Below, one piece after another: positions 43,114-52,469 of a stretch of DNA of 64,000 nucleotides. This stretch comes from JANMAT01 sp031359995 (GTDB taxonomy: Bacteria > Actinomycetota > Acidimicrobiia > Acidimicrobiales > Ilumatobacteraceae), in assembly GCA_031359995.1 (NCBI GenBank), contig JANMAT010000101.1:1-64000 (forward strand), written 5' to 3'. The notes beneath the pieces are model-generated. The model was not told the origin of the DNA, ran no database searches, and worked only from the letters and a program-made list of their open reading frames with translations. Made by a program: the position numbers and the translations under genes. Each line of letters opens with the position of its first letter. Within the stretch, counting starts at the first letter, position 1.

Positions 43114-44346
43114 CTACATCCGCTCGACGATGGTGGCCGTGGCCATGCCGCCACCGGTGCACATGGTGATGAGACCGGTGGACAGGTCGCGACGCTCGAG
43201 CTCGTCGACGATGGTGCCGATGAGCATGCCGCCGGTCGCACCGATCGGGTGCCCCAGGGCCATGGCGCCGCCGTTCACGTTGCACTTGTCCCAGTCGGCG
43301 CCCGTGTCCTTCAGGAACCGCAGCACGACCGAGGCGAACGCCTCGTTCACCTCGATGAGGTCGATGTCGGCCAGCGTCATGCCCGCCTTCTTCAGCACGC
43401 GCTTGGTGGCCGGCCCCGGGGCGGTGAGCATGATGACGGGCTCGTCGCCGGCGACCGCGGTCATGATCACGCGGGCGCGGGGCTTCAGGCCGTGGGCCTT
43501 GGCGTAGTCGGGCGAGGCGAGCATGAGCGCCGATGCGCCGTCGACCACGCCCGAGGAGTTGCCGCCGTGATGCACATGGATGATCTTCGACAGGTGGGGA
43601 TACGCCAGCAACGCGGTCTGGTCGAGGGTGAGCTCGGTGCCGCCCGGCTTGTGGGCACCCATCTGCTCGAAGCTCGGGTTGAGCTTGGCCAGGTCGGCCG
43701 CCGTGGTGCCGGGGCGCGGGTGCTCGTCCTTGGCGAGGGCGGGCGTGCCGTCGTCGTGGAAGATCGGCACGAGCGCCCGGTCGAAGCGCCCCTCGCCGAT
43801 GGCGGCGGCGGCGCGGTCCTGGCTGATCACGGCCAGTTCGTCGCACTGCTCGCGGCTGAAGCCCTCGACCGTGGCGATCAGGTCGGCCGAGATGCCCTGG
43901 GGCACCATCGAGTACTGGTCGAAGAGGTGCGTGTTGTTGGCGGTGAAGCCGTCGACGTGCATCGGCGACGGGCGCGACATCGACTCGACGCCGCCGGCGA
44001 TGACGAGATCCTGGTGTCCGGCGAGGATGCCCATCGCCGCGAAGTTCACCGCCTGCTGGCCCGAGCCGCAGAAGCGGTTCAGGGTGACGCCCGGCGCGTC
44101 GATCGACCAGCCGGCATCGAGAGCAGCCATGCGGGCGATGTCCATGGAGTGGTCACCGGAACCGGCGCCGCAGCCCATGATGACGTCATCGACCTCGGCG
44201 GTGTCGAAGCCGTTGCGGTCACGGAGGGCGTTGAGCACCTGGGCGAGGATGCGCTGCGGGTGCACGTTGTGCAGGCCGCCGTTGTCCTTGCCCTTGCCGC
44301 GCGGTGAGCGCACCGCATCGATGATCCACGCTTCGCCTGCTGCCAT
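43114..44346 (-). CDS. thiolase (acetyl-CoA C-acyltransferase)
   Basis: The 410-residue protein has all thiolase active-site elements: C93 in LNRFCGSGQQAV, NVNGGAMALGHPIGATGG with its histidine, and CTGGGMATAT with the second cysteine near the C-terminus. It performs thiolysis or condensation of acyl-CoAs. Because it lies just past the pca genes, which lack pcaF, it could perform the final 3-oxoadipyl-CoA cleavage. Its separate transcription and partner MBL gene make this unproven. Confidence 0.92.
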   Translation of the reverse strand: MAAGEAWIIDAVRSPRGKGKDNGGLHNVHPQRILAQVLNALRDRNGFDTAEVDDVIMGCGAGSGDHSMDIARMAALDAGWSIDAPGVTLNRFCGSGQQAVNFAAMGILAGHQDLVIAGGVESMSRPSPMHVDGFTANNTHLFDQYSMVPQGISADLIATVEGFSREQCDELAVISQDRAAAAIGEGRFDRALVPIFHDDGTPALAKDEHPRPGTTAADLAKLNPSFEQMGAHKPGGTELTLDQTALLAYPHLSKIIHVHHGGNSSGVVDGASALMLASPDYAKAHGLKPRARVIMTAVAGDEPVIMLTAPGPATKRVLKKAGMTLADIDLIEVNEAFASVVLRFLKDTGADWDKCNVNGGAMALGHPIGATGGMLIGTIVDELERRDLSTGLITMCTGGGMATATIVERM

Positions 44347-44430
44347 GACCGTCCCCCTGTCCGCCGTCGACCCGACCGACGACCCTCGGTTTCGACCGTA
44401 GCAGCCGACCGCCTCAGGCCCGCAGTGCGC

Positions 44431-45741
44431 TCAGCTGGGCGGTGTGGCCCGGAACGTGCCGGGGCGGGGCGGGAACCGGATGCGCAGCTCGCGCAGGCCG
44501 TGCAACACGTAGCTCGGCTCGTAGGCCAGGTGGCCCAGGTCGACCCCGTCGGCCGGCGCCAGGTCGTCGAGCCGTTCGAGCAGCACCTCGATGCCGATGC
44601 GCCCCTCGGCCCGGGCCAGCGCCGAGCCCAGGCAGTAGTGCTCGCCGTGGCCGAACGACAGGTGGCGCATGCTGTTGTGGCGGCACGGATCGGCCGCGGT
44701 GGGTTCGGGGAACGTCGCCGCGTCGCGGTTCCCGGACGCGTACATCACCAGCACGTGCCCGCCCTTGGGGATGGCGACGCCACCGATCTCGGTGTCGGCC
44801 GTGGCCGTGCGGTACAGGCCCTGCACCGGCGTCTCCAGGCGCAACGCCTCCTCGACGAACCCGGCGATGAGCGAGGGGTCGTCACGCAGGCGCGACGCCA
44901 GCTCGGGCTGCTCGAGCAGGATGCGCACCGACGACGCCAGCAGCTTCGTGGTGGTCTCGTTGCCGGCGACCAGGAACTGGTTGAACATGGCGAGCATCTC
45001 GTCGTCGGACAGCAGCTCACCGTCGAGCTCGGCGTGCACGACATCGGAGATCAGGTCGTCACCCGGCGCGACCCGACGCTGCTCGATCAGGTCCTGGAAG
45101 TACACGAAGAACTCGTTCTGCGACAGCAACAGCGAGCGCAGCTGCGCCTTCGACATGTCGTGGTTGCCGATGGCGGCCACGAAGTCGTCGGACCACCGCT
45201 TGAACCGGGGCAGGTCGTGGTCGGCCACGCCCAGACACTCGGCGATGATGGTGAGGGGCAGCAGCACGCCGTACTCGTGCACGATCTCGGCTTCGCCTCG
45301 TGCGATGAACGCGTCGACGAGCTGATGGGCGACCTCGCGGATGCGCGGCTCCAACGCCTTCACCTTCGGTGGCGTGAACGCCCGGTTCACCAGCCGACGT
45401 TGCCGGCCGTGGTCGGGCGGGTCGGCCGACAACAGCACCCGCACACCGCCGCGCAACCGCTTGAGCTTGGCCGCCAGTTCGGGCTCCTCGGACAGCAGCG
45501 CCTGCAGCGTCTCGGCCTGCTGGCGCGCCAGCACCGGCCCGGTCGGCATGATCGACGAGAACAGCTCGGGGTGACGGCTCACGTGGACGATGTCGTCGTA
45601 GCGCGTCACCACGAAGCACTCCACCTCGGGCACGTACACCACGGGCTGCTCCTCGCGCAGCGCTTCGAAAACCGGGTACGGGCAGGCGAGCGCCTCCGGG
45701 TCGAGCTGGAACAGGCGGTGAACGTCCCCCACGGCGGTCAT
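44431..45741 (-). CDS. cytochrome P450
   Basis: The 436-residue soluble P450 has the I-helix oxygen-binding motif AGNETT (259-264), the ExxR at E298-R301 and the haem loop FGHGEHYCLG with axial C370. It resembles actinobacterial CYPs acting on terpenoids, steroids or fatty acids. No ferredoxin or reductase is adjacent. The MFS transporter upstream on the same strand ends 24 bases before the P450 start, so they may be co-transcribed. Confidence 0.93.
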   Translation of the reverse strand: MTAVGDVHRLFQLDPEALACPYPVFEALREEQPVVYVPEVECFVVTRYDDIVHVSRHPELFSSIMPTGPVLARQQAETLQALLSEEPELAAKLKRLRGGVRVLLSADPPDHGRQRRLVNRAFTPPKVKALEPRIREVAHQLVDAFIARGEAEIVHEYGVLLPLTIIAECLGVADHDLPRFKRWSDDFVAAIGNHDMSKAQLRSLLLSQNEFFVYFQDLIEQRRVAPGDDLISDVVHAELDGELLSDDEMLAMFNQFLVAGNETTTKLLASSVRILLEQPELASRLRDDPSLIAGFVEEALRLETPVQGLYRTATADTEIGGVAIPKGGHVLVMYASGNRDAATFPEPTAADPCRHNSMRHLSFGHGEHYCLGSALARAEGRIGIEVLLERLDDLAPADGVDLGHLAYEPSYVLHGLRELRIRFPPRPGTFRATPPS

Positions 45742-45764
45742 GCCCGGTGACAGTAGCGCCCCGG

Positions 45765-47186
45765 TCAGCCGCGGCCGGCCGGCGGCCGGGAGCGGGCCCG
45801 GTCCTCGGGGTAGAACACGATCGCCACCACCGACACCACGTAGCCCACCGCGACGAGCCACCAGGTGCGGCGGAAGGCAGCAGCATCGTCGGCGGCCCGG
45901 TTGCCGAGCAGCGCGACGGCGATGGCCACGCCGATGGCGCCGGCCAGGCGGCGCACCGTCTGGAAAGCCGCGTTGGCGGTGGCCATCTCGGCCTCGGCCA
46001 GCCCGGCCAGCGCGGCGTTGGTGATGACGATGCCGACCATGCCGGCACCCAGACCGAAGATCACCAGCCCAGGGAAGTACGCGGACCAGAACGCCGGCGT
46101 GTCGCCGACCATCAGGATCCACCAGAGCATGCCCGTCACCGAGATCAGCCCGCCGAGCATGAGCACACCCCGGTAGCCGTGGCGGTCCGAGTGGTTGCCG
46201 ACCGGGATCGACACGAAGCTCACGATCATGCCGATGGCGACCGAACTGCCGGCCGTGAGGGCCGAGTAGTGCCACACGTTCACGAGGAACGACGGGGTGA
46301 TGAAGAACCAGGCGAAGATCGCCGTCTGGGTGCCGAACTGCGAGATGTTGGCGACGGCGAACGGGCGGTGCCGGAACAGGGCCATGTCGACGATGGGCTG
46401 GGCGGCGCGCCGGCAGCGCTCGCGGAAGGCGACGAAGCAGACGACGGCCACCACCGCGCACAGGATCACCTTGCCGCTGCGCCACCCCCAGCTCGGCGCC
46501 TGCAGGATCGCCAGGGTCAGCATGGCCACCGCCAGCGAACCGAGCGCGGCGCCGACACCGTCGATCGTGCGTCGCTGGGCGGTCCGGGGCTCGTCGGCCG
46601 CCAAGACGCGCGGCCCGAACAACAGCGTGACCGCGGCGAACGGCGGGAGCAGCAGGAAGCCCAGGCGCCAACCGCTGATCTCGATGGCCACCGCGCCGAG
46701 ACTGGGCCCGACGGCGGCGCCCAGGCTGCCCACGGTGCCCCAGATGCCCACGGCAAGGCCGCGACGCGACGGTGGGAACAGCGGCAGCACCAATGCGATC
46801 GCCGTGGCCGTCATCATCGCCGACCCCACGCCCTGCACGAGCCGCGCGCCGATCATGATGCCGGCGGTGGGCGCGAACGCGGTGAGGGTGGCTGCGGCAC
46901 CGAACACCGCCACGCCGCTGAAGAACACCTTGCGCCGCCCGATGTTGTCAGCCAGGCGGCCCGACACCATCAGCAGCGACGCGAGCACGATGGCGTAGCC
47001 GCTCGACAACCACGCCAGCGTGGTGCGCGGCGTACCGCCGAAGGTGCGCTCGATGTAGGGGAACGACACGTTGAGCACCGTGAGGTCCACGATGCTCATG
47101 AACATCGCCGACGACACGATGGCCAGGGCCCGCCACGCCTGGCGCGGGATGACGACCGCGGGTGGTGCAGCCGTGGTCCCCCTCAC
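45765..47186 (-). CDS. MFS transporter, DHA2-like (14 segments)
   Basis: The 473-residue membrane protein matches the DHA2 drug/proton antiporter branch, with about 14 hydrophobic segments. MFMSIVDLTVLNVSFPYI (motif D1-like), SGRLADNIGRRKVF (motif A) and GARLVQGVGSAM (motif B/C area) are visible. GTG start at 47186. It is divergent from the second Baeyer-Villiger gene with a 91-base gap. Export of a toxic substrate or product is typical for the branch. Confidence 0.88.
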   Translation of the reverse strand: MRGTTAAPPAVVIPRQAWRALAIVSSAMFMSIVDLTVLNVSFPYIERTFGGTPRTTLAWLSSGYAIVLASLLMVSGRLADNIGRRKVFFSGVAVFGAAATLTAFAPTAGIMIGARLVQGVGSAMMTATAIALVLPLFPPSRRGLAVGIWGTVGSLGAAVGPSLGAVAIEISGWRLGFLLLPPFAAVTLLFGPRVLAADEPRTAQRRTIDGVGAALGSLAVAMLTLAILQAPSWGWRSGKVILCAVVAVVCFVAFRERCRRAAQPIVDMALFRHRPFAVANISQFGTQTAIFAWFFITPSFLVNVWHYSALTAGSSVAIGMIVSFVSIPVGNHSDRHGYRGVLMLGGLISVTGMLWWILMVGDTPAFWSAYFPGLVIFGLGAGMVGIVITNAALAGLAEAEMATANAAFQTVRRLAGAIGVAIAVALLGNRAADDAAAFRRTWWLVAVGYVVSVVAIVFYPEDRARSRPPAGRG

Positions 47187-47277
47187 GCGGCCGACCGTAG
47201 CGCTGCCGGCCGACCCCCGACCTCATCGCCCTCCCATGCACTTGGGGGCCGACCGTGGCGTCCGCGACACTCGGGCG

Positions 47278-49200
47278 ATGATCACGCCGCCGATGGAGCC
47301 CATCACCGCTGACGACGAACAGATCCGGTCCGCCCTCGCCGCCGCCGAGCTGCCGGCCCTGCTCCCGGCGCTGGCCTACGTGACCGGCGACCTGTCACTG
47401 CTGCGGGGCGAGCTGCGGCCCGATCCGCTGCGCATGCGCGAACCACAGGGCGGCCTCAGCGACGAGCAGCAGGCCGTCATCCGGGCTCTCGCCTTCGGCG
47501 CCATCGTCGCCTACCGCGACGGCGGCGCCGTGGCGGCACCGTCGCCCGGCCCGGTCTCGCTGCAGCAGATCATGGAGCACTGCGTGGGCACCACGGTGCC
47601 GGCCGACTACCTGCCGCTGCTGCGCGAAGAGCTGTCGGTCACTGGCGAAGACCTGCGCGCCCCCGACTGGGACAAGGCCACCGTCGCGCCCGAACGCCCG
47701 TTCCACGTGGTGATCATCGGTGCCGGCATGTCGGGCCTGCTCGCCGCCCACCGCCTGCAACAGGCCGGCGTCCCGTTCACGATCCTGGAGAAGAACGACG
47801 ACGTCGGCGGCACCTGGTACGAGAACACCTACCCCGGCTGCCGGGTCGACGTGACCAACCACGTCTACAGCTACTCGTTCGCCCAGCGCAACGACTGGCC
47901 GCTGCACTTCTCCACCCAGGACGTGCTGCTCGACTACTTCCGCCGGTGTGCCGACGCCTTCGGGTTGCGGCCCCACATCCGCCTGCGCACCGAGGTGTCG
48001 TCGATGGTGTGGGACGGCGAGCGGGCGGTGTGGCAGCTCGAGGTGACGGGTCCCGAGGGCGACGGTGTGGTCGAAGCCAACGCGGTCGTCAGCGCGGTCG
48101 GCCAACTGAACCGGCCGAAGATGCCCGACATCGCCGGCATGGACGCCTTCGCCGGCCCGTCGTTCCACTCGGCCGAGTGGGACCACACCGTCGACCTGAC
48201 GGGCCAGCGCGTCGTCGTGATAGGTACCGGTGCCAGCGCCGTGCAGTTCGTGCCCGTGGTCGCCCGGCAGGCGGCCTCGATCGAGCTGTTCCAGCGCACG
48301 CCGAACTGGTTCTTCCCGAACCCGCAGTACCACGCCCGCGTCGACGAGGGGCTCCAGTGGCTCTACCGCCACGTGCCCACGTACTCGCAGTGGCACCGGT
48401 TCTGGTTGTTCTGGCGGGGCACCGAAGGCGTGCTGCCGGCGTGCCGGGTGGACCCGGCCTGGGCCGACCAGGACCGTTCGGTCAGCCCGCTCAACGACGA
48501 ACTGCGGGCGCTGCTCACCGAGTACCTGCACGCCGAGTTCGGCGACCGTGGCGACCTGCTCGACAAGGTCGTGCCCGCCTACCCGCCGGCGTCGAAGCGG
48601 ATCGTCGTCGACAACGGCTCGTGGGCCGGCGCGCTGAAGCGACCGAACGTGCGCCTGCGGGCCGAGGGCATCGCCGCGGTGACGCCCACCGGCGTGCGCA
48701 CCAGCGCCGGCGAAGACGTGCCGGCCGACGTGATCGTGTACGCCACCGGGTTCCACGCGTCGAACTTCCTGACGCCGATGAAGGTCGTAGGCCGCGGTGG
48801 CATCGAGCTGCACCAGCAGTGGGACGGCAACGCCCGCGCCTACGTGGGGGTCACGGTCCCGAACTTCCCGAACTTCTACCTGCTCTACGGGCCCAACACG
48901 AACATCGTCGTGAACGGCAGCATCATCTACTTCTCCGAGTGCGAGGTGTCGTACGTGCTCGGCTGCGTGCGCCTGCTCCTGGCCGGTGGCCACGCCGCCC
49001 ACGACTGCCGACCCGAGGTGCACGACGCCTACAACCGCCGCATCGACGACGGGAACCTCACCATGGTGTGGGGCGTGTCGAAGGTGAACAGCTGGTACAA
49101 GAGCACCTCTGGTCGCGTGGCGCAGAACTGGCCGTTCAGCCTGCTGGAGTACTGGCAGCAGACCCGGGCTCCCGATCCGGTTGACTACGTCTTGACCTGA
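47278..49200 (+). CDS. Baeyer-Villiger-type flavin monooxygenase, second copy
   Basis: The 640-residue protein has the same design as the one at 5518. An N-terminal extension of about 140 residues is followed by GAGMSG (FAD), GGTWYENTYPGCRVDVTNH, the fingerprint FAGPSFHSAEWD, which fits the Baeyer-Villiger consensus exactly, and GTGASAVQ (NADPH). It likely oxidises a ketone to an ester. It is not linked to a regulator gene. It is divergent from the MFS transporter, and a GGDEF-remnant gene follows after 67 bases. Confidence 0.93.
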   Translation: MITPPMEPITADDEQIRSALAAAELPALLPALAYVTGDLSLLRGELRPDPLRMREPQGGLSDEQQAVIRALAFGAIVAYRDGGAVAAPSPGPVSLQQIMEHCVGTTVPADYLPLLREELSVTGEDLRAPDWDKATVAPERPFHVVIIGAGMSGLLAAHRLQQAGVPFTILEKNDDVGGTWYENTYPGCRVDVTNHVYSYSFAQRNDWPLHFSTQDVLLDYFRRCADAFGLRPHIRLRTEVSSMVWDGERAVWQLEVTGPEGDGVVEANAVVSAVGQLNRPKMPDIAGMDAFAGPSFHSAEWDHTVDLTGQRVVVIGTGASAVQFVPVVARQAASIELFQRTPNWFFPNPQYHARVDEGLQWLYRHVPTYSQWHRFWLFWRGTEGVLPACRVDPAWADQDRSVSPLNDELRALLTEYLHAEFGDRGDLLDKVVPAYPPASKRIVVDNGSWAGALKRPNVRLRAEGIAAVTPTGVRTSAGEDVPADVIVYATGFHASNFLTPMKVVGRGGIELHQQWDGNARAYVGVTVPNFPNFYLLYGPNTNIVVNGSIIYFSECEVSYVLGCVRLLLAGGHAAHDCRPEVHDAYNRRIDDGNLTMVWGVSKVNSWYKSTSGRVAQNWPFSLLEYWQQTRAPDPVDYVLT

Positions 49201-49267
49201 CGGTTTGGAATCCGGCAGGAACGTGGCCGCGCCAAGGATTCGTCCCGATCCGTGCCGATGGGCCGGC

Positions 49268-50539
49268 ATGGCCCGCGCGTCCGTCGCCCACCCCGCCACC
49301 GCGGGAGCGCACCACCGGCCGGTCTGGGTTCGCCTCTTCGTCCTCGTGCTCGTGCCGTGGCTCGGCATGGCCGGTGCGTTGGCTCCCCAGGTCCTGCGCT
49401 CGGCGCGGGAGGCGACCACGGCGCGCCGGTTGGCGCACGACATCGAGCGGCTGCAGGGCCTGATCGCCCTGCGGTCCGCCGTCACCGCCGAGGGCATCGA
49501 CGGCGAGGCGCTGACGCGCGTCAGCGCGCTGCACGTGAGCGATCCGACCGTCATGCGGCTCATCGGCGACGACGTGCGGTCGCGCCACCGCAGTTCGATG
49601 GACCGGACCGATGCCGCGCTGCTCCTGCTCGATCAGCAGGGTCCGTCGGCGCTGGCCGGTTGGGTCCGATCGTCATTGATGGCAGTGCGGCCTCAGCTGC
49701 CGGCGGCCACCGACGCCGCGGCGATCCGTGAGCGGCTGTCGGCGATCCGGCTCGCCGTCGGTCGAGCCGTCGACCAGAGCGTCGCGCAGGTCGTGTGCAC
49801 CACCCGGTTCGCGCCGGTTCCGGCCCTGGCGACGCTCGAGCTCGCCGTGCGCTTCAGCCGGGACGGCATCGGCGTCGTCGACTCCCTGTCCAACGTGCTC
49901 CTCGGTCCCACGGCCGAGGAACCCCAGCGGCGGGCGGCGCTGATCGGGTTGGCCGCCGTCTTCGAAGACTCCGCCGACGAGCTCCGGTCCTCCTCACCGG
50001 ACTGGGCCCGACGGGTCGACGATCTGCTGAGCGACCCTCGCTTCGGTGACCTGCGCACGACCGTGGTGCGGCTCTCGGCATCGACCACACCGGTGTCGCT
50101 CACCTTCGACCCCATGGTCGCGGTCCTCGCCGCCGACGCCTCCCTGGTCGGTGAGCTCGATGCGCTGACCATCACCGCCGAGCAGCAGTCCCTGGAGTGG
50201 GTGCGACGAGTCGCCGACGAGGCCGAGCGCCAGACGCGCGACCTCGCAGTGCTGGCCGGCACCGTCGTGGTCGCCACCGCGGCCTGGGCCGCCCTGTCGG
50301 CGCGCGCCCTCGGCCGCCGGCTCGCCCGGCGGGCCAGCGACCTCAGCGCCGGACACCTCGCCGAGGCGGCCACCGGCGGCAACGACGGTCGCCCCGTGAC
50401 CGTGGGCGCCAGCGTCGGCATCGCGGTCGCCTCCGATCCGCCGGCCGACCCGAGCGGGCTCCTGGGCCGGACCGACGACGCCGTCGACGGAGCCAAGCGG
50501 GCCGGCAGGGGCCGGGTCGAGGTCCAGGTCGTGGGATGA
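49268..50539 (+). CDS. membrane sensor-like protein ending in a truncated GGDEF domain
   Basis: The 423-residue protein has a membrane segment near 20-40 (VRLFVLVLVPWLGMAGALAP), a helical region of about 280 residues outside the membrane, and a second segment at about 326-344 (AVLAGTVVVATAAWAAL). A short HAMP-like stretch follows (GRRLARRASDLSAGHLAEAA). The last 49 residues, GRPVTVGASVGIAVAS through DDAVDGAKRAGRGRVEV, look like only the C-terminal end of a GGDEF diguanylate cyclase. The catalytic core with the GG(D/E)EF motif is missing, as if an in-frame deletion occurred near 50380. It cannot be an active cyclase. Start MARASV at 49268 is preferred over TTG at 49205. Confidence 0.7.
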   Translation: MARASVAHPATAGAHHRPVWVRLFVLVLVPWLGMAGALAPQVLRSAREATTARRLAHDIERLQGLIALRSAVTAEGIDGEALTRVSALHVSDPTVMRLIGDDVRSRHRSSMDRTDAALLLLDQQGPSALAGWVRSSLMAVRPQLPAATDAAAIRERLSAIRLAVGRAVDQSVAQVVCTTRFAPVPALATLELAVRFSRDGIGVVDSLSNVLLGPTAEEPQRRAALIGLAAVFEDSADELRSSSPDWARRVDDLLSDPRFGDLRTTVVRLSASTTPVSLTFDPMVAVLAADASLVGELDALTITAEQQSLEWVRRVADEAERQTRDLAVLAGTVVVATAAWAALSARALGRRLARRASDLSAGHLAEAATGGNDGRPVTVGASVGIAVASDPPADPSGLLGRTDDAVDGAKRAGRGRVEVQVVG

Positions 50540-50623
50540 GGTTCCTCGCGCCGGGACCTTCGGACCTGCCCCACCGCGCCGATCCGACCTACGCTTCCCC
50601 GACACGTCACCAGGGAGCACGAC

Positions 50624-51820
50624 ATGAGCCGTGAGCATTTGGTCGAGATGGCGCACAGGGGCCTGGCCCACTGGAAGGCGGGCACCGTTCCCCTCGTGGA
50701 CGACGTCTACCGGGTGCCCACCACCAACTACACCGATCCCGCCCGCTGGCAGCTCGAGGTCGATCGCATCTTCAAGCGGCTGCCGCTCATGCTCGGCTTC
50801 GCGTCCGAGCTGCGCGAGCCCAACACCTACCGGGCGGTCGAGGTCGCCGGCGTGGCGGTGCTGATGGTGCGGGGGCTCGACGGCGCCCTGCGCGCCTTCG
50901 TCAACATGTGCAGCCACCGCGGCGCCCAGGTCGTGCCCGACGGCGTCGGCGAGGCCCGCCGCTTCGCCTGCCCCTACCACGCCTGGACCTATGACACCCA
51001 GGGCGATCTGGTGGGCGTGCTCGACGCCAGCGCGTTCGGCGACATCGACCGCTCGTGCATGGGTCTCACGCCGCTGCCGGTGTGCGAGCGCGCCGGGCTC
51101 ATCTGGGTGGTGCTGACGCCGGGACAGACCGTCGACTTCGACGCGTTCCTGTGCGGCTACGACGACGTGCTGGCGTACCACCACTTCGACCGCTGCCGCG
51201 TGGTCGGTCGCCAGGACCTGGTCGGGCCGAACTGGAAGGTCGCCTATGACGGCTACCTCGACTACTACCACCTGCCCATCCTGCACCGCGCCACCTTCGG
51301 CCCCGACATGTCGACGCAGGCGATCTACGACGCGTGGGGCCCGCACCAGCGCATCAGCGCGCCCGACCGCACGTTTGGTACCAAGCTGGGGCACAAGTCC
51401 GAGCAGGAGTGGACCGACGCCGACCTCACCGCCGGCGTGTGGACGATCTTCCCCCACGTGTCCATCGCCGGTTTCGACAACGGCAGCATCTACATGGTGT
51501 CGCAGCTGTTCCCCGGCCGATCGGTCGGCGAGTCGGTCACCACCCAGACGTTCCTGCACACCGGCGAGGAGCCCGACGAGGGCGAAGCGGCGCTCATCGC
51601 CGAGCGCATGGCGTTCAACCTCCACGTCGTGCGGGACGAGGACTACTTCACGGGACTGCGCATCCAACGCAACGTGGAGACGGGCGCCAAGCGCGAGTTC
51701 GTGTTCGGTCGCAACGAGGGCGGCGGTCAGCGCTTCCACGGCTGGGTCGACCAGCTGCTGGCCACCGATGACGCCGACCTGCCCGGGCTCTTCCGCCGGG
51801 CCGCGCCGGCTGGGGGCTGA
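50624..51820 (+). CDS. Rieske [2Fe-2S] ring-hydroxylating oxygenase, alpha subunit, second copy
   Basis: The 398-residue protein has the Rieske ligands in CSHRG and CPYHAW, 17 residues apart between the second and third ligand. The mononuclear iron motif is DGYLDYYHLPILHR with two histidines. It is more distant from the copy at 3638 and has a C-terminal GGGQRFHGW segment. A GGGAG ribosome-binding site lies before the ATG. No reductase or beta subunit is adjacent. Its substrate is unknown. A small ferritin-like gene follows after 130 bases. Confidence 0.92.
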   Translation: MSREHLVEMAHRGLAHWKAGTVPLVDDVYRVPTTNYTDPARWQLEVDRIFKRLPLMLGFASELREPNTYRAVEVAGVAVLMVRGLDGALRAFVNMCSHRGAQVVPDGVGEARRFACPYHAWTYDTQGDLVGVLDASAFGDIDRSCMGLTPLPVCERAGLIWVVLTPGQTVDFDAFLCGYDDVLAYHHFDRCRVVGRQDLVGPNWKVAYDGYLDYYHLPILHRATFGPDMSTQAIYDAWGPHQRISAPDRTFGTKLGHKSEQEWTDADLTAGVWTIFPHVSIAGFDNGSIYMVSQLFPGRSVGESVTTQTFLHTGEEPDEGEAALIAERMAFNLHVVRDEDYFTGLRIQRNVETGAKREFVFGRNEGGGQRFHGWVDQLLATDDADLPGLFRRAAPAGG

Positions 51821-51950
51821 TCCGGCACCGGCTGATCCGGAGCGGGCCGAGGCCAGCAACCCGTTGGTCGGATGACCTTGGTCCCTGGTTGTGGCGTGTC
51901 GTCACCACCCACGATGGCAGTGGCCCGAGGGGCCCGATCGAGGAGGCGTC

Positions 51951-52442
51951 GTGACACGGACCGAGCGACCGTTGGGACTGAGCGTCTGGGAGCAGCGGCT
52001 GTACGACCTGCTCCACGACCACATCGAGACCGAAGGCGGCCTGCTCGCCGAGTACGACGACCTCGCCGCCCGCTCCACCGGCCACGTGAAGTACCTCGTG
52101 GAGATGATCGGTGACGACGAGGCCCGCCACCACCGTCTGTTCGAGCAGTGGGCCAACGCCATCGCCGACATGGGCACCCTGCAGGAGCGCACCGACGAGA
52201 GCCTGCCGTCGGTCCACACCGAGGAGGACCCCGAGCGCGTGGCCGACGCCGCCGAGCGGCTCCTGGCCATCGAGCACGAGGATGCGCGGGAGCTGCGCAA
52301 GCTCCGCAAGGAGCTCACCGACTTCGAGGACACCACCATCTGGCCGCTGTTGGTCGACCTCATGCGGCTCGACACCGAGAAGCACGTGTTGATCCTGGAG
52401 TTCCTGCGGCGCCACGCCCGCCAGACGCTCAAGCACCACTGA
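51951..52442 (+). CDS. small ferritin-like (diiron four-helix) protein
   Basis: From a GTG at 51951 with AGGAGG ten bases upstream, this encodes 163 residues in four helices. Each helix pair provides E or E-x-x-H: HIETEG, DDEARHHRLF, AIEHEDAR and DTEKHVLILEF. That pattern fits a diiron ferritin-like fold. The middle has an acidic loop (LPSVHTEEDPE). Function is unknown. Its 3' end faces the transglutaminase operon across a hairpin, so it is not co-transcribed with it. Confidence 0.7.
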   Translation: MTRTERPLGLSVWEQRLYDLLHDHIETEGGLLAEYDDLAARSTGHVKYLVEMIGDDEARHHRLFEQWANAIADMGTLQERTDESLPSVHTEEDPERVADAAERLLAIEHEDARELRKLRKELTDFEDTTIWPLLVDLMRLDTEKHVLILEFLRRHARQTLKHH

Positions 52443-52448
52443 CGGGCC

Positions 52449-52469
52449 GGCGCCGCCCGCGGCGGTGCC
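52449..52469. terminator. bidirectional hairpin between ferritin-like gene and transglutaminase operon
   Basis: GGCGCCGCC (52449-52457) and GGCGGTGCC (52461-52469) pair over nine bases with one G-U and a CGC loop. They lie in the 27-base gap between convergent stop codons. This is a compact terminator candidate for both transcripts. Confidence 0.6.
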
